Of a DNA stretch of 64,000 nt, positions 27,141 through 35,699 are shown in pieces. The translations under genes were made by a program, and so were the position numbers. This stretch comes from Planosporangium spinosum (GTDB lineage: Bacteria; Actinomycetota; Actinomycetes; Mycobacteriales; Micromonosporaceae). Below the pieces are notes generated by a model. It was not told where the DNA came from. It did not search any database and worked only from the letters and a program-made list of their open reading frames with translations. The stretch covers positions 1-64,000 of the forward strand of contig NZ_JBLYUB010000026.1 in NCBI RefSeq assembly GCF_049999945.1. Reading direction: 5' to 3'. Positions within the stretch are counted from its first letter, which is position 1. Every line of letters starts with the position of its first letter.

Positions 27141-28931
27141 TCAGTGCGAGTGGTCCCGGAATCCCCGGCCGACCTTGCGCCCCAGGTAACCGGCGGTGAC
27201 CAGGTGCTCCAGCAGCGGCGCCGGCGCGAAGCCCGGCTCGCGCAGCTCGTTGTACAGCTCACGCTGGATGGCCAGCGACACGTCCAGCCCGACGACGTCG
27301 AGCAGCTTGAACGGGCCCATCGGGTAGCCGCAGCCGAGCTCCATGGCGTAGTCGATGTCGTCGGCGCTCGCGTAGCTCGCCTCCAGCATCTTCACCGCGT
27401 CGTTGAGGTACGGGAACAGCAGCGCGTTGACCACGAACCCGGACCGGTCAGCGCAGACGACCGGGTACTTGCCGAGGCTCTCGCAGAGCGCGCGGACGGT
27501 TGCGACCGTCTCCTCCGACGTGCGGATGGTCCGGACCACCTCGACCAGGTTCATGACCGGCGCCGGGTTGAAGAAGTGCAGCCCGACCACGTCGGCCGGC
27601 CGGTTGGTGGCGACCGCGCACTCCACCACGGGCAGGCTGGAGGTGGTGGTGGCCAGGATGACGCCCGGCTTGCAGATCTCGTCGAGGTTGGCGAAGAGCG
27701 CCTTCTTGACCGACAGCTCCTCGACGACCGCCTCGACGACCAGGTCCACGCCGCCCAGGTCGTCCAGCGAGTTCGACCAGGCGACGCGGGCCAGGGCGGC
27801 GTCGCGGTCGGACTCGCTGAGCTTGCCCCGGACCGTGGCCTTGTTCAGCGACGCGGTGATCTTGTCCCGGGCCTTGGCGGACTTCTCCGCACCCCGGGTG
27901 ACCGAGATGACCTCGTACCCGGCCTTGGCGAACACCTCGATGATGCCGGTGGCCATCGTGCCGGAGCCGACCACGCCCACCTTGGTGACCGTCCGGCCGC
28001 TCTCGACGGCCTCGTGCGCACCGGGCGCCCGCGGGGTCAGCTCGTCGGGTACGACCACCGGCGAGCCCGGCTTCTCGTACGTGTAGAAGCCCCGGCCGGA
28101 CTTGCGGCCGAGCAGGCCGGCGGTGACCATCTGCTTGATCATGGGTACCGGCGCGTGCCGGCGGTCCCGGCCGCCCCGGCGGTACATCGTGTCGAGGATC
28201 TCGTACGCGGTGTCCAGGCCGATCAGGTCCATCAGCGCGAGCGGGCCCATCGGCAGGCCGCAGCCCAGTCGCATGGCGGCGTCGATGTCCTCGCGGGTGG
28301 CGTACTTCGACTCGTACATCTGCACGGCGTGGTTGAGGTAGCCGAACAGCAGCGCGTTGGCGATGAACCCGGCGCGGTCGGCGATCGTCACGTCGACCTT
28401 GCCCAGCCTCGCGCACAGTGCCTCGATGTCGGTGACCACGTCGTCGGCGGTGACGACCGTCCGGACGATCTCGACCAGCTTCATGACCGGGGCCGGGTTG
28501 AAGAAGTGCATCCCGATGACCTGGTTGGGCCGGCTGGTCGCCACGGAGATCTCGGTGACCGACAGCGAGGAGGTGTTGGTCGCCAGGATCGCCTCGGGCC
28601 TGCAGACCTTGTCGAGCTCGGCGAAGATCGCCTGCTTGAGGTCCAGGTGCTCGGGCACCGCCTCGATCACCAGGTCGACGTCGCGCAGCGCGGCGAGGCC
28701 GGTGGCGAACCGTACCCGGTCCAGCAGCGCGTCCCGGTCCGCCTCGGTGAGCTTGCCGCGGGCGACCGCCCGGTCGGTGGAGCCGGTGAGCACGGCGCGG
28801 CCGCGCTCCAGCGCCGCGTCGGTGACCTCGACCGCGACGACGTCGACGCCGTTACGGGCGAAGACCTCGACGATGCCGGCCCCCATGGTGCCGAGCCCGA
28901 CTACCCCTACAGATGTGAACTCGCGCGCCAA
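27141..28931 (-). CDS. 3-hydroxyacyl-CoA dehydrogenase with duplicated domain
   Basis: 596 residues made of two full 3-hydroxyacyl-CoA dehydrogenase units (about 1-295 and 317-596). Each has a Rossmann start (VGVVGLGTMGAGI; VGVVGSGTMATGI), an NTSS or TTSS segment, a catalytic HFFNPAP block and a C-terminal LGRKxGRGF. The second unit has GSGTMA at its dinucleotide loop but otherwise looks intact, so both may be active. It lacks an enoyl-CoA hydratase domain, unlike FadB. The role is NAD(H)-linked interconversion of 3-hydroxyacyl- and 3-ketoacyl-CoA in beta-oxidation. ATG 28931 is preceded by GGGAGGT. A good operator-like palindrome lies 22 bp upstream. Confidence 0.93.
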   Translation of the reverse strand: MAREFTSVGVVGLGTMGAGIVEVFARNGVDVVAVEVTDAALERGRAVLTGSTDRAVARGKLTEADRDALLDRVRFATGLAALRDVDLVIEAVPEHLDLKQAIFAELDKVCRPEAILATNTSSLSVTEISVATSRPNQVIGMHFFNPAPVMKLVEIVRTVVTADDVVTDIEALCARLGKVDVTIADRAGFIANALLFGYLNHAVQMYESKYATREDIDAAMRLGCGLPMGPLALMDLIGLDTAYEILDTMYRRGGRDRRHAPVPMIKQMVTAGLLGRKSGRGFYTYEKPGSPVVVPDELTPRAPGAHEAVESGRTVTKVGVVGSGTMATGIIEVFAKAGYEVISVTRGAEKSAKARDKITASLNKATVRGKLSESDRDAALARVAWSNSLDDLGGVDLVVEAVVEELSVKKALFANLDEICKPGVILATTTSSLPVVECAVATNRPADVVGLHFFNPAPVMNLVEVVRTIRTSEETVATVRALCESLGKYPVVCADRSGFVVNALLFPYLNDAVKMLEASYASADDIDYAMELGCGYPMGPFKLLDVVGLDVSLAIQRELYNELREPGFAPAPLLEHLVTAGYLGRKVGRGFRDHSH

Positions 28932-28952
28932 GGTGAGACCTCCCGTGAGTAT

Positions 28953-28970
28953 CCCGAACGGTAGTTAAGG
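28953..28970. promoter_or_regulatory. Operator-like palindrome upstream of the fused dehydrogenase
   Basis: CCCGAAC GGTA GTTAAGG; the right half-site is identical to consensus and the left differs at two positions. It lies 22 bp before ATG 28931. Confidence 0.6.
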
Positions 28971-29017
28971 TAGTGGCCGGCTCCGCGCCACGGCACCAGG
29001 TGTGACGTATTCCGCCC

Positions 29018-29023
29018 TAGTCT
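29018..29023 (+). promoter_or_regulatory. -10 element, probable leaderless start
   Basis: TAGTCT six bases before ATG 29030, without a ribosome-binding site. Confidence 0.5.
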
Positions 29024-29029
29024 GCACGG

Positions 29030-29503
29030 ATGAACGACAGCATCGATGGCGGCGAGGCCCGCGGGGTCGAGGTCCGGGAGGCCCGCGCGGCGGACCTGCC
29101 CGAGCTGCTGGCCTGCTACGGCGAGCTGCACCCGGACGATCCGGAGGTGGACGCGGCGACCGCGGCCGCGATCTGGCGCGAGATCAGCACGCAGGCGGGG
29201 CGTACGGTGCTGGTCGCCGCGCGCGGCGACGCGCTCGGCGGTACGGTCGACTGCCTGCTCGTACCGAACCTCACCCGCGGCGGCCGGCCGTTCATGTTCG
29301 TCGAGAACGTGGTCGTCCGGAACGCGTACCGTCGCCAAGGCGTCGGCTCCCTCCTGATCGGCGCGGCGCTGGCCCGTGCCGCCGAGGCCGGCTGCTACAA
29401 GGTCCAACTCCTCTCGCGGGCCAGCCGGACCGACGCCCACGCCTTCTACGAAGCGTGTGGCTTCGGCCCATCGGCGCAGGGCTACCGCCGATATCTGCCC
29501 TGA
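29030..29503 (+). CDS. GNAT-family N-acetyltransferase
   Basis: 157 residues with the acetyl-CoA binding signature VVVRNAYRRQGVGSLLI and a late HAFYEACGF typical of GNAT proteins. The acceptor is unknown. A leaderless start is likely (TAGTCT, six bases upstream). The gene stands alone, divergent from the fused dehydrogenase and followed by a 28-bp tandem duplication. Confidence 0.88.
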   Translation: MNDSIDGGEARGVEVREARAADLPELLACYGELHPDDPEVDAATAAAIWREISTQAGRTVLVAARGDALGGTVDCLLVPNLTRGGRPFMFVENVVVRNAYRRQGVGSLLIGAALARAAEAGCYKVQLLSRASRTDAHAFYEACGFGPSAQGYRRYLP

Positions 29504-29524
29504 GGGGATTCGTCCACACCGGCC

Positions 29525-29580
29525 GGCACCGATCCGTTTCGTCGCGCCGGGCGGCACCGATCCGTTTCGTCGCGCCGGGC
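29525..29580. repeat. Perfect 28-bp tandem duplication
   Basis: Two exact 28-bp copies (29525-29552, 29553-29580), each with GATCCGTTTCGTCGCG, in the gap between the GNAT and SDR genes. Confidence 0.92.
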
Positions 29581-29617
29581 GGGAGAGGTCGGCGCGCCCG
29601 GCGCCGGCGGCGGCTCA

Positions 29618-29623
29618 TAGGGT
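29618..29623 (+). promoter_or_regulatory. -10 element, probable leaderless start
   Basis: TAGGGT six bases before ATG 29630, without a ribosome-binding site. Confidence 0.5.
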
Positions 29624-29629
29624 TGCCGT

Positions 29630-30325
29630 ATGCGATCGGTCGTCCTTACCGGTATCTCCCGTGGCCTCGGTGCCGCCCTCTTCACCGAGCTGACCGGTCG
29701 CGGCGACCGGGTCCTCGGCATCGGCCGCCGCTTCACCCCCGACCAGGTCGCCCTGGCCACCGCCGAACCGGAGCGGGTACGCCTGCACGAGGCCGAACTC
29801 GCCGACCCGACCACGGTGCCCGACGCCGACGCGCTCCGCGCGTTCCTGACCGGTACGGGCGAGAGCGTGCTCATCCACAACGCGGGCGTGGTCGAGCCGA
29901 TCGCACCCATCGGGCAGCTACGCGAGACGGCGGCCGTCACCGCCGTCGGGGTCAACCTGACCGCGGCGATCCTGCTGACCAACGCGTTCCTGGCCGCCCT
30001 GCCGGCGGATGCCACGACTCGGGTGCTGTTCGTGTCGTCGGGTGCGGCGCACCGGGTCATCGAGGGCTGGTCGGTGTACTCCGCCACCAAGCGCGGCGCC
30101 GAGATGTTCTTCGACGCGCTCGCGGTCGAGCGGCCGGACGTGTACGTCGCGAACGTCAACCCGGGCGTGATGGACACCGGGATGCAGGCGGCCCTGCGCG
30201 GCGCCGACTTCCCCGACCGCGACCGGTACGTCGCCCTGTACGAGCGCGGCGAGCTGCCCCAGCCGGCCGACGTGGCGCGGCGCATCATCAGCGAACACGT
30301 CGATCGAGCTATTACCCGCGAGTAG
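29630..30325 (+). CDS. Short-chain dehydrogenase/reductase
   Basis: 231 residues. The Rossmann start is VLTGISRGLGAAL, the structural motif is HNAG and the catalytic pair is in YSATK (with an upstream SSG). The size and IHNAGVVEPI segment resemble sepiapterin-reductase-like SDRs, but no substrate can be named. The start is probably leaderless. It ends 45 bp before the aldehyde dehydrogenase gene, which has its own ribosome-binding site, so the two may be co-transcribed. Confidence 0.88.
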   Translation: MRSVVLTGISRGLGAALFTELTGRGDRVLGIGRRFTPDQVALATAEPERVRLHEAELADPTTVPDADALRAFLTGTGESVLIHNAGVVEPIAPIGQLRETAAVTAVGVNLTAAILLTNAFLAALPADATTRVLFVSSGAAHRVIEGWSVYSATKRGAEMFFDALAVERPDVYVANVNPGVMDTGMQAALRGADFPDRDRYVALYERGELPQPADVARRIISEHVDRAITRE

Positions 30326-30370
30326 CTTTGTGATTAAGCTGACGGGCATCCATCACGATGGGAGCCCGAC

Positions 30371-31876
30371 ATGACCTCGACGCGCACCCCCGGCGTACCC
30401 GTGGTCGAAGACGGCCTGCTCGTCTCGACGAACCCCGCCACCGGTGAAGAGGTCGGCCGGTTCCCGGTCGCCTCCGCCGCCGAGGTCGACGCCGCCGTGG
30501 CCGGCGCCCGGGACGCCGCCACCTGGTGGGGACAGCTCGGATACGCCGGCCGCCGCCAGCGGCTGCTGCGCTACCGCAGCGTGCTCGCCAACCGGGTCGA
30601 GGAACTGGCCGACGTGATCCACCGTGAGGGCGGCAAGCCCGTCGCGGAGGCCGTCGTCGAGGCGGCGGCCGCCATCGACCACGTCGCCTGGGCCGCGAAC
30701 CACGCGCGCCGGGTGCTCGGCCAGCGCAGGCTGCGCGGTTCCCTCATGGTGCTCGAGCACGCCGCCTACCTGGAGTACCAGCCGTACGGCGTGATCGGCG
30801 TGATCGGCCCGTGGAACTACCCGGTGTTCACCCCGATGGGCTCGATCGCGTACGCCCTGGCCGCCGGCAACGCGATCGTCTTCAAGCCCAGCGAGTACAC
30901 CCCGGCCGTCGGTCAGTGGTTGGTCGACCGGTTCGCCGAGGTCGTACCGGAACACCCGGTCCTGCAGATCGTGCACGGCACCGGTGAGGTCGGCGCGGCG
31001 CTGTGCCGCTCCGGCGTGGGCAAGCTCGCGTTCACCGGCTCCACCGCGACCGGCAAGAAGGTCATGGCCGCCTGCGCGGAGACGCTGACCCCGGTCCTCG
31101 TGGAGTGCGGCGGCAAGGACGCCATGATCGTGGAGGCGGACGCCGACCTCGACGCGGCGGTGTCGGCGTGCGTGTGGGGCGGCATGACGAACGCCGGTCA
31201 GACCTGCGTGGGGATCGAGCGGGTGTACGTCGCCGAGCGGGTCTACGACGACTTCCTCGCGCGCCTGGTGGAGCGCGCCGGCAGGCTGAAGGTCGGGGTC
31301 GGTGACGACGCCGACTTCGGTCCGATCACGATGCCGGGGCAGATCGACGTCATCCGCCGGCACATCGACGCCGCGATCGCCAGCGGCGGCCGGGCGGTCC
31401 TGGGCGGCCCCGACGCCGTGCAGCCGCCGTACGTGAAGCCGACGGTCCTGGTCGACGTGCCCGAGGACAGCGCCGCCGTCCGCGAGGAGACGTTCGGCCC
31501 GACACTCACGGTCACCCGCGTCCGCGACGGAGAGGAGGCCGTCGCCCGGGCGAACGCCTCCGTGTACGGCCTCGGCGGGTCGGTCTTCTCCCGGTCGCGC
31601 GGGATGGAACTGGCCCGCAAGCTCCGCTCGGGCATGACCTCGATCAACGGGGCCATCTCGTTCGCCGGCGTGCCCAGCCTGCCGTTCGGTGGGGTCGGCG
31701 ACTCCGGGTTCGGGCGCATCCACGGCGAGGACGGGCTGCGCGAGTTCGCCCGGCCGAAGGCGATCACCCGCCGCCGGGGGCCGTCGCTGGTACCGGCGAT
31801 GTCGTTCGACCGTACGCCCAAGGCGGTCGCCATGATCACCCGCGCCGTCAAACTGCTCCACGGCCGCACCCGCTGA
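30371..31876 (+). CDS. Aldehyde dehydrogenase (NAD(P)+)
   Basis: 501 residues. PWNYPVFTP binds the cofactor, FTGSTATGK is the Rossmann glycine turn, ECGGKDAMIV holds the general-base Glu and NAGQTCVGIERVY the catalytic Cys. GGVGDSGFGRIHG near the C-terminus is also typical. The closest general group is the succinate-semialdehyde or medium-chain aldehyde dehydrogenases; the substrate is unresolved. GGGAG precedes ATG 30371. An imperfect palindrome (AGCTTTGTGATTAAGCT, 30324-30340) lies upstream and might be regulatory. Confidence 0.93.
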   Translation: MTSTRTPGVPVVEDGLLVSTNPATGEEVGRFPVASAAEVDAAVAGARDAATWWGQLGYAGRRQRLLRYRSVLANRVEELADVIHREGGKPVAEAVVEAAAAIDHVAWAANHARRVLGQRRLRGSLMVLEHAAYLEYQPYGVIGVIGPWNYPVFTPMGSIAYALAAGNAIVFKPSEYTPAVGQWLVDRFAEVVPEHPVLQIVHGTGEVGAALCRSGVGKLAFTGSTATGKKVMAACAETLTPVLVECGGKDAMIVEADADLDAAVSACVWGGMTNAGQTCVGIERVYVAERVYDDFLARLVERAGRLKVGVGDDADFGPITMPGQIDVIRRHIDAAIASGGRAVLGGPDAVQPPYVKPTVLVDVPEDSAAVREETFGPTLTVTRVRDGEEAVARANASVYGLGGSVFSRSRGMELARKLRSGMTSINGAISFAGVPSLPFGGVGDSGFGRIHGEDGLREFARPKAITRRRGPSLVPAMSFDRTPKAVAMITRAVKLLHGRTR

Positions 31877-31882
31877 CTCCGC

Positions 31883-31930
31883 GATCGTGGACGCGTGGAC
31901 CGCCGGTGACCGGTCCACGTGTCCACGATT
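31883..31930. terminator. GATC-bounded hairpin (copy h)
   Basis: 20-nt arms 31883-31902 and 31911-31930 pair throughout with two wobble pairs and an 8-nt loop, six bases after the aldehyde dehydrogenase stop. Confidence 0.8.
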
Positions 31931-31948
31931 CTGGGTAGCGGTCACGGC

Positions 31949-32464
31949 GTGGCCGAAGTGGCGATCCTCAGCGGGCTGCAGGCGTCGGGCAAGTCGACGT
32001 TCTACCGGCAGCGGCTGGCCACCACCCACGTGCACGTCAGCAAGGACAACTGGCCCCACGCGCGGCACCGCGAACAGCGACAACGCCGCGTGATCGCGGA
32101 GGCCCTCGCCGCCGGCCGGGACGTCGCCGTCGACAACACCAACCCGTCGCCGCACGAGCGGGTACCGCTGATCGACCTGGCGCACGAGGCCGGCGCGACG
32201 GTCGTCGGGTACTGGTTCCCGCCGGACCCGAGCGTGTCGCTGGCCCGCAACGCACAGCGGGAGGGCCGGGCAAGGGTTCCGAACGTGGGCCTGTTCAGCA
32301 CCCTGAAGCGCCTCACCCGGCCGTCCTACGACGAAGGCTTCGACGAGCTGTACCAGGTACGCGCGGACGACCGGGGCGGCTTCATGGTGGAGTTCTGCCC
32401 CCACCACGCGTGCGTCGGAGAGCCGGAGAGACCGCTCAGAAGAGCGTCATCTCGTCGCGGGTGA
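31949..32464 (+). CDS. P-loop kinase-like protein (polynucleotide kinase / zeta-like)
   Basis: 171 residues. Walker A is GLQASGKST; VSKDNW and DNTNPSPHER resemble the lid and base-binding elements of the AAA_33 group that includes polynucleotide 5'-kinase. A nucleotide- or RNA-phosphorylating role is therefore possible but unproven. GTG 31949 was preferred because an earlier GTG at 31919 lies inside the hairpin arm; its ribosome-binding site is weak. The 3' end overlaps the convergent nucS gene by 29 bp. Confidence 0.75.
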   Translation: MAEVAILSGLQASGKSTFYRQRLATTHVHVSKDNWPHARHREQRQRRVIAEALAAGRDVAVDNTNPSPHERVPLIDLAHEAGATVVGYWFPPDPSVSLARNAQREGRARVPNVGLFSTLKRLTRPSYDEGFDELYQVRADDRGGFMVEFCPHHACVGEPERPLRRASSRRG

Positions 32465-33095
32465 TGCCCCGCAGCGCGTGGTAGTCCAGCACCACGCAGC
32501 GGATCCCACGGTCCATGGCCAGTACCCGCGCCTGGGGTTTGATCTCCTGGGCGGCGAAGATGCCCGAGACCGGGGCGAGCAGCGGGTCGCGCCCGAGCAG
32601 CTCCAGGTACCGGGTCAGCTGCTCGACACCGTCGATCTCGCCGCGCCGTTTGACCTCGACCGCGACGCATGAGCCGTCGCCGTCGCGGCACAGCAGGTCG
32701 ACCGGCCCGATCGCGGTCGGGTACTCCCGGCGGATCAGCGTGAAGCCCTCCCCCAGCACGCTGGGGGTCGCCGCGAGCAGCTCCTGCAGGTGCGCCTCGA
32801 CGCCGTCCTTGACCAGGCCAGGGTCGACGCCCAGCTCGTGCGAGGAGTCGTGCAGCACCTCCTCGATCGTGATGCGCAGCTCCTCGCCGGCCTTGTTGAC
32901 CACCTTCCACACCCCTGGGGCCTCCTCGACCCGGCAGGGCGGGCTCATCCAGTTGAGCGGCTTGTAGGCCCGGTCGTCAGCGTGGATGGAGACCGAGCCG
33001 TCGGCCTTGACCATGAGCAGTCGGGTCGCGAGCGGAAGGTGGGCGGTGAGCCGGCCGATGTAGTCCACCGAGCAGCGAGCGATGACTAAGCGCAC
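32436..33095 (-). CDS. nucS: Mismatch-specific endonuclease NucS
   Basis: 219 residues closely following mycobacterial NucS along its length: VRLVIARCSVDYIGRLTAHLP, KADGSVSIHADDRAYKPLNWM, HDSSHELGVDPGLVKDGVEAHLQ and the nuclease core GPVDLLCRD...VAVEVKRRGEIDGVEQLTRY (quoted here as short segments). NucS replaces MutS/MutL mismatch repair in most actinobacteria by cutting mismatched DNA. The PD-(D/E)xK residues Asp and EVK are present. GTG 33095 matches the family's start; there is no ribosome-binding site but TACCCT lies six bases upstream. The C-terminal hydrophobic end DEMTLF is where the sliding-clamp interaction is expected. Confidence 0.96.
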   Translation of the reverse strand: MRLVIARCSVDYIGRLTAHLPLATRLLMVKADGSVSIHADDRAYKPLNWMSPPCRVEEAPGVWKVVNKAGEELRITIEEVLHDSSHELGVDPGLVKDGVEAHLQELLAATPSVLGEGFTLIRREYPTAIGPVDLLCRDGDGSCVAVEVKRRGEIDGVEQLTRYLELLGRDPLLAPVSGIFAAQEIKPQARVLAMDRGIRCVVLDYHALRGITRDEMTLF

Positions 33096-33101
33096 CGGGA
33101 G

Positions 33102-33107
33102 AGGGTA
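33102..33107 (-). promoter_or_regulatory. -10 element of nucS, probable leaderless start
   Basis: TACCCT on the minus strand, six bases before GTG 33095. Confidence 0.5.
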
Positions 33108-33167
33108 CCCATTGGCGGACAGCCGGGCGCTGCTACCGGCCGGTTGTGGGGGCTGAAGGGGAGTCCG

Positions 33168-33578
33168 ATGCACGTCTGGGGTACCGGTCCGTTCGACAAC
33201 GACGTCGCGGAGGCGTTCGCGACCGAGCTGGACGACGCCGACCCCGATCAGCGCATGGTCATGCTCCGCCGGGCCGAGCAGGAGGCGATCGACGCCGACA
33301 ACGGGCTCGACACCGAACGGGCGTTCCGCGCCTTCGCCGCGGCCGCCGTGGTGGCGGCGAGCTGCCCGGGCGCGCCACGCATCGAATCCGACTACGCGCC
33401 GGAGTTCCTGGTCCTCGACGACCCGCCGCGGCTGCACCCGGATCTGCCCTCGCTGGCGCACGACGCGCTCGACCGCATCGAGGAGCCGGACACCGGCTGG
33501 TACGAGTTGTGGGAGAAGGCCGACAACCTGCACGAGGCGGTCGAGACGCTGGAGTTCATCCGCGACTCGCTCTGCTGA
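33168..33578 (+). CDS. DUF4259-family protein
   Basis: 136 residues starting MHVWGTGPFDNDVAEAF, the signature of DUF4259. It is acidic and helical with no membrane segment. ATG 33168 has AAGGGGAG upstream. The function is unknown. It is divergent from nucS across 72 bp. A link to DNA repair would be guesswork. Confidence 0.82.
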   Translation: MHVWGTGPFDNDVAEAFATELDDADPDQRMVMLRRAEQEAIDADNGLDTERAFRAFAAAAVVAASCPGAPRIESDYAPEFLVLDDPPRLHPDLPSLAHDALDRIEEPDTGWYELWEKADNLHEAVETLEFIRDSLC

Positions 33579-33680
33579 CGTCCACGGTCCGCGACCCGCT
33601 CCGCCGAGCGTGCGCGGCCCGCCCCGCCGACCGCGGTTGTCGGTGGCTGTCATGTTGTCCGTGACTGTCATGCTGTACCT

Positions 33681-34304
33681 GTGCTCGAAGCGCTCACCGG
33701 AGCCGGCCTCGCCACATCGGCAGGGCTCAACGCCTACATCCCGCTGCTCGCCGTCGGGCTGCTCGACCGGTACACCGGACTGATCCACCTCCCGCCGTCC
33801 TGGCAGTGGCTGTCGAACGGCTGGGTCGTCGCGATCCTCGCCGTACTCCTGGCGATCGAGGTCGTCGCCGACAAGGTGCCGGTGGTCGACCACGTCAACG
33901 ACGTCATCCAGACGGTGGTCCGGCCGACCGCCGGCGGTCTGGCGTTCGGCGCGGCGTCGGGCGCCCAGACGGTCATGGTCTCCGATCCCGGCCAGTTCTT
34001 CTCCGGCCACCAGTGGGTACCCGTCGTTATCGGGGCGCTGATCTCGCTGACGGTGCACGGCGCCAAGGCGACGGCACGACCGGTGGTCAACACGACCACG
34101 GCCGGGATGGGCGCGCCGGTCGTGAGCACCATCGAGGACATCGGCAGCGCCGTGCTCTCGGTGGTGGCGATCGTGCTGCCCGTCCTCGTCCTGGCCGGGC
34201 TGGTCGGGCTGGTCGCGGGGTTCTGGGCGCTACGGCGGCGCCGGCGCCGCCGCAAGGCCGAGAAACCGGCCGCCCGGTCCGCGCCGGGTACCACACGGAC
34301 CTGA
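33681..34304 (+). CDS. DUF4126-family membrane protein
   Basis: 207 residues. There are about four to five hydrophobic segments (for example LNAYIPLLAVGLL, VVAILAVLLAIEVVAD, VVIGALISLTVHG, IVLPVLVLAGLVGLVAGF) and a very basic cytoplasmic tail (RRRRRRRKAEK). It matches DUF4126 by layout and by KVPVVDHVNDVIQT. No function is known. The start is GTG 33681; CATGCT lies six bases before it and there is no ribosome-binding site, so it may also be leaderless. Confidence 0.82.
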   Translation: MLEALTGAGLATSAGLNAYIPLLAVGLLDRYTGLIHLPPSWQWLSNGWVVAILAVLLAIEVVADKVPVVDHVNDVIQTVVRPTAGGLAFGAASGAQTVMVSDPGQFFSGHQWVPVVIGALISLTVHGAKATARPVVNTTTAGMGAPVVSTIEDIGSAVLSVVAIVLPVLVLAGLVGLVAGFWALRRRRRRRKAEKPAARSAPGTTRT

Positions 34305-34326
34305 TCTCTCTGCCATCCTTGCGGCC

Positions 34327-35277
34327 GTGCGTACTTCCCGACTGCTGCTCCTGACGGTGCCGGTCGTGCTGGCATTGAGCGCCTGCACCGGGCCGGCTCC
34401 CGCGCGTACCGGCGACGTGGCCGCCGTCCAGCCGGTGGGAGCGTCGGGTACCGGCACCGCGCCGCGGGCCGTCACCGCGCCGGGCGGCAGCCCGACCGCC
34501 ACCCCTCCCGCCACGCCCGGACGGCCGACGGACGAGCGGACGGCGGACGAGCGGACGGCGGACGGCAGCGACCCGGCCGACCTGCCGGGCGCCAACCGGC
34601 CCGGCCTGCCCCCGCCGGTGGTCACGAACGGCGCGCGTACCGGCAACAAGGTGGCGTTGACCTTCGACGCCGACATGACGGACACGATGCTGGCGAACCT
34701 GGCCAGTGGCCGGGTCCGGTCGTACGCCAACATCAAGATCATCGACATGCTGCAGGCCCGGCAGGTCCCGGCCACCTTCTTCCTCACCGGGGAGTGGGCC
34801 GAGCGGTACCCGGACGTGACCCGGCGACTCGCCGCCGACCCGCGCTTCGAACTGGGCAACCACTCCTACCGGCACCAGGGCTTCACCCCGAACTGTTACC
34901 AGCTCGGCCAGGTACCGCCGGCCCAGATGACCGAGGACGTCGCCCGCACCTTCCGGGTGATCGAGCCGTTCGGCGGGCGGCAGACCCGGTACTTCCGCTT
35001 CCCCGGCGGTTGCTACAACGGCGCCGCGCTCCAGGCGCTGGCCCCGCTCGGGGTCACGGTCATCCAGTGGGACGTCGTCAGCGGCGACCCGTTCGCGACC
35101 GCGGCCGCGCCGATCGTGCACGCCGTGCTGTCGCAGGTGAAGCCGGGCTCGATCGTGGTCCTACACGTGACCGAGGCCAACGCGGAGTACACCGACGAGG
35201 CGCTGGGCCCGATCCTCGACGGGCTGCACGCCCGGGGTCTGCAACCGGTCACGCTGTCGGAGCTGCTCGCCCCCTGA
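34327..35277 (+). CDS. Polysaccharide deacetylase (NodB family), lipoprotein
   Basis: 316 residues. A signal peptide ends in a lipobox (LALSAC), then a Pro/Ala/Thr-rich linker with a 15-bp duplication (DERTA repeats), then a NodB deacetylase domain from about residue 105. Motif 1 is TFDADM, where the usual TFDDG is altered but both acids are kept; motif 2 is NHSYRH, motif 3 RFPGG and motif 4 LHV. It probably removes acetyl groups from peptidoglycan or another extracellular glycan. The start is GTG 34327, with a weak -10-like CATCCT seven bases upstream. It lies 160 bp before the FtsK cluster and is probably independent of it. Confidence 0.9.
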   Translation: MRTSRLLLLTVPVVLALSACTGPAPARTGDVAAVQPVGASGTGTAPRAVTAPGGSPTATPPATPGRPTDERTADERTADGSDPADLPGANRPGLPPPVVTNGARTGNKVALTFDADMTDTMLANLASGRVRSYANIKIIDMLQARQVPATFFLTGEWAERYPDVTRRLAADPRFELGNHSYRHQGFTPNCYQLGQVPPAQMTEDVARTFRVIEPFGGRQTRYFRFPGGCYNGAALQALAPLGVTVIQWDVVSGDPFATAAAPIVHAVLSQVKPGSIVVLHVTEANAEYTDEALGPILDGLHARGLQPVTLSELLAP

Positions 35278-35438
35278 CCACGCCGGCGTCACGTGAACCC
35301 GTGGCACGTGAATCGGGTGAACGGTCGTCGGTGCTGGCAGCGCATCTGGTCGTGGCGGGCATTCACTCAACCGCCGGCGTGGCCGCATCGATACGGGAAG
35401 ACCCGATACTGGTTTTCGCGGGACACGCGGGAGGTGCC

Positions 35439-35699
35439 ATGGCGAGCGTCGCCGAGGTCAAGGCCGCCATCGACGCGGCGATCCACCAGGTCGGCGAGGG
35501 TCAGCTCGCGGTACGGCTCGCCGGTGAGAAGCTCGCGGAGGCCCAGCAGAGCCTCGCCGCCGCCGTCGAGGGCAGCGGACACGAGTCGGTGGGCACGGCG
35601 CAGGCGGCGCTCACCCAGGCCGCCCAGGAACTCGACGAGTGCCTGACCGCCACGCTCACCGCGGTGGAGCAGGCCCAGACCTACGCCGCGACGCTGTGA
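35439..35699 (+). CDS. Small helical protein, first gene of FtsK/EccC-like cluster
   Basis: 86 residues, entirely helical by composition, with no signal peptide, Cys or membrane segment. The length and two-helix pattern recall WXG100-type secretion substrates, but no WxG turn is present (the middle reads EGSGHES). I believe similar small proteins (DUF6244-like) sit beside FtsK-type ATPases in other actinomycetes, but could not check. The start at ATG 35439 is clear: GGGAGGT lies just upstream. The stop overlaps the next start (TGATG), so translation of the two is coupled. Confidence 0.78.
   Translation: MASVAEVKAAIDAAIHQVGEGQLAVRLAGEKLAEAQQSLAAAVEGSGHESVGTAQAALTQAAQELDECLTATLTAVEQAQTYAATL

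Noticed and set aside
25968..28964. 998-codon open frame opposite the hydrolase and fused dehydrogenase
   Set aside because: It spans three real genes and their gaps with shadow composition and no domain.
30324..30340. Palindrome before the aldehyde dehydrogenase gene as a further acyl-CoA operator
   Set aside because: AGCTTTGTGATTAAGCT has the wrong spacing between half-sites compared with the other five.
35278..35382. CCACGCCGGCG inverted repeat as a terminator after the deacetylase gene
   Set aside because: The arms are separated by 83 nt, too far for a convincing terminator.
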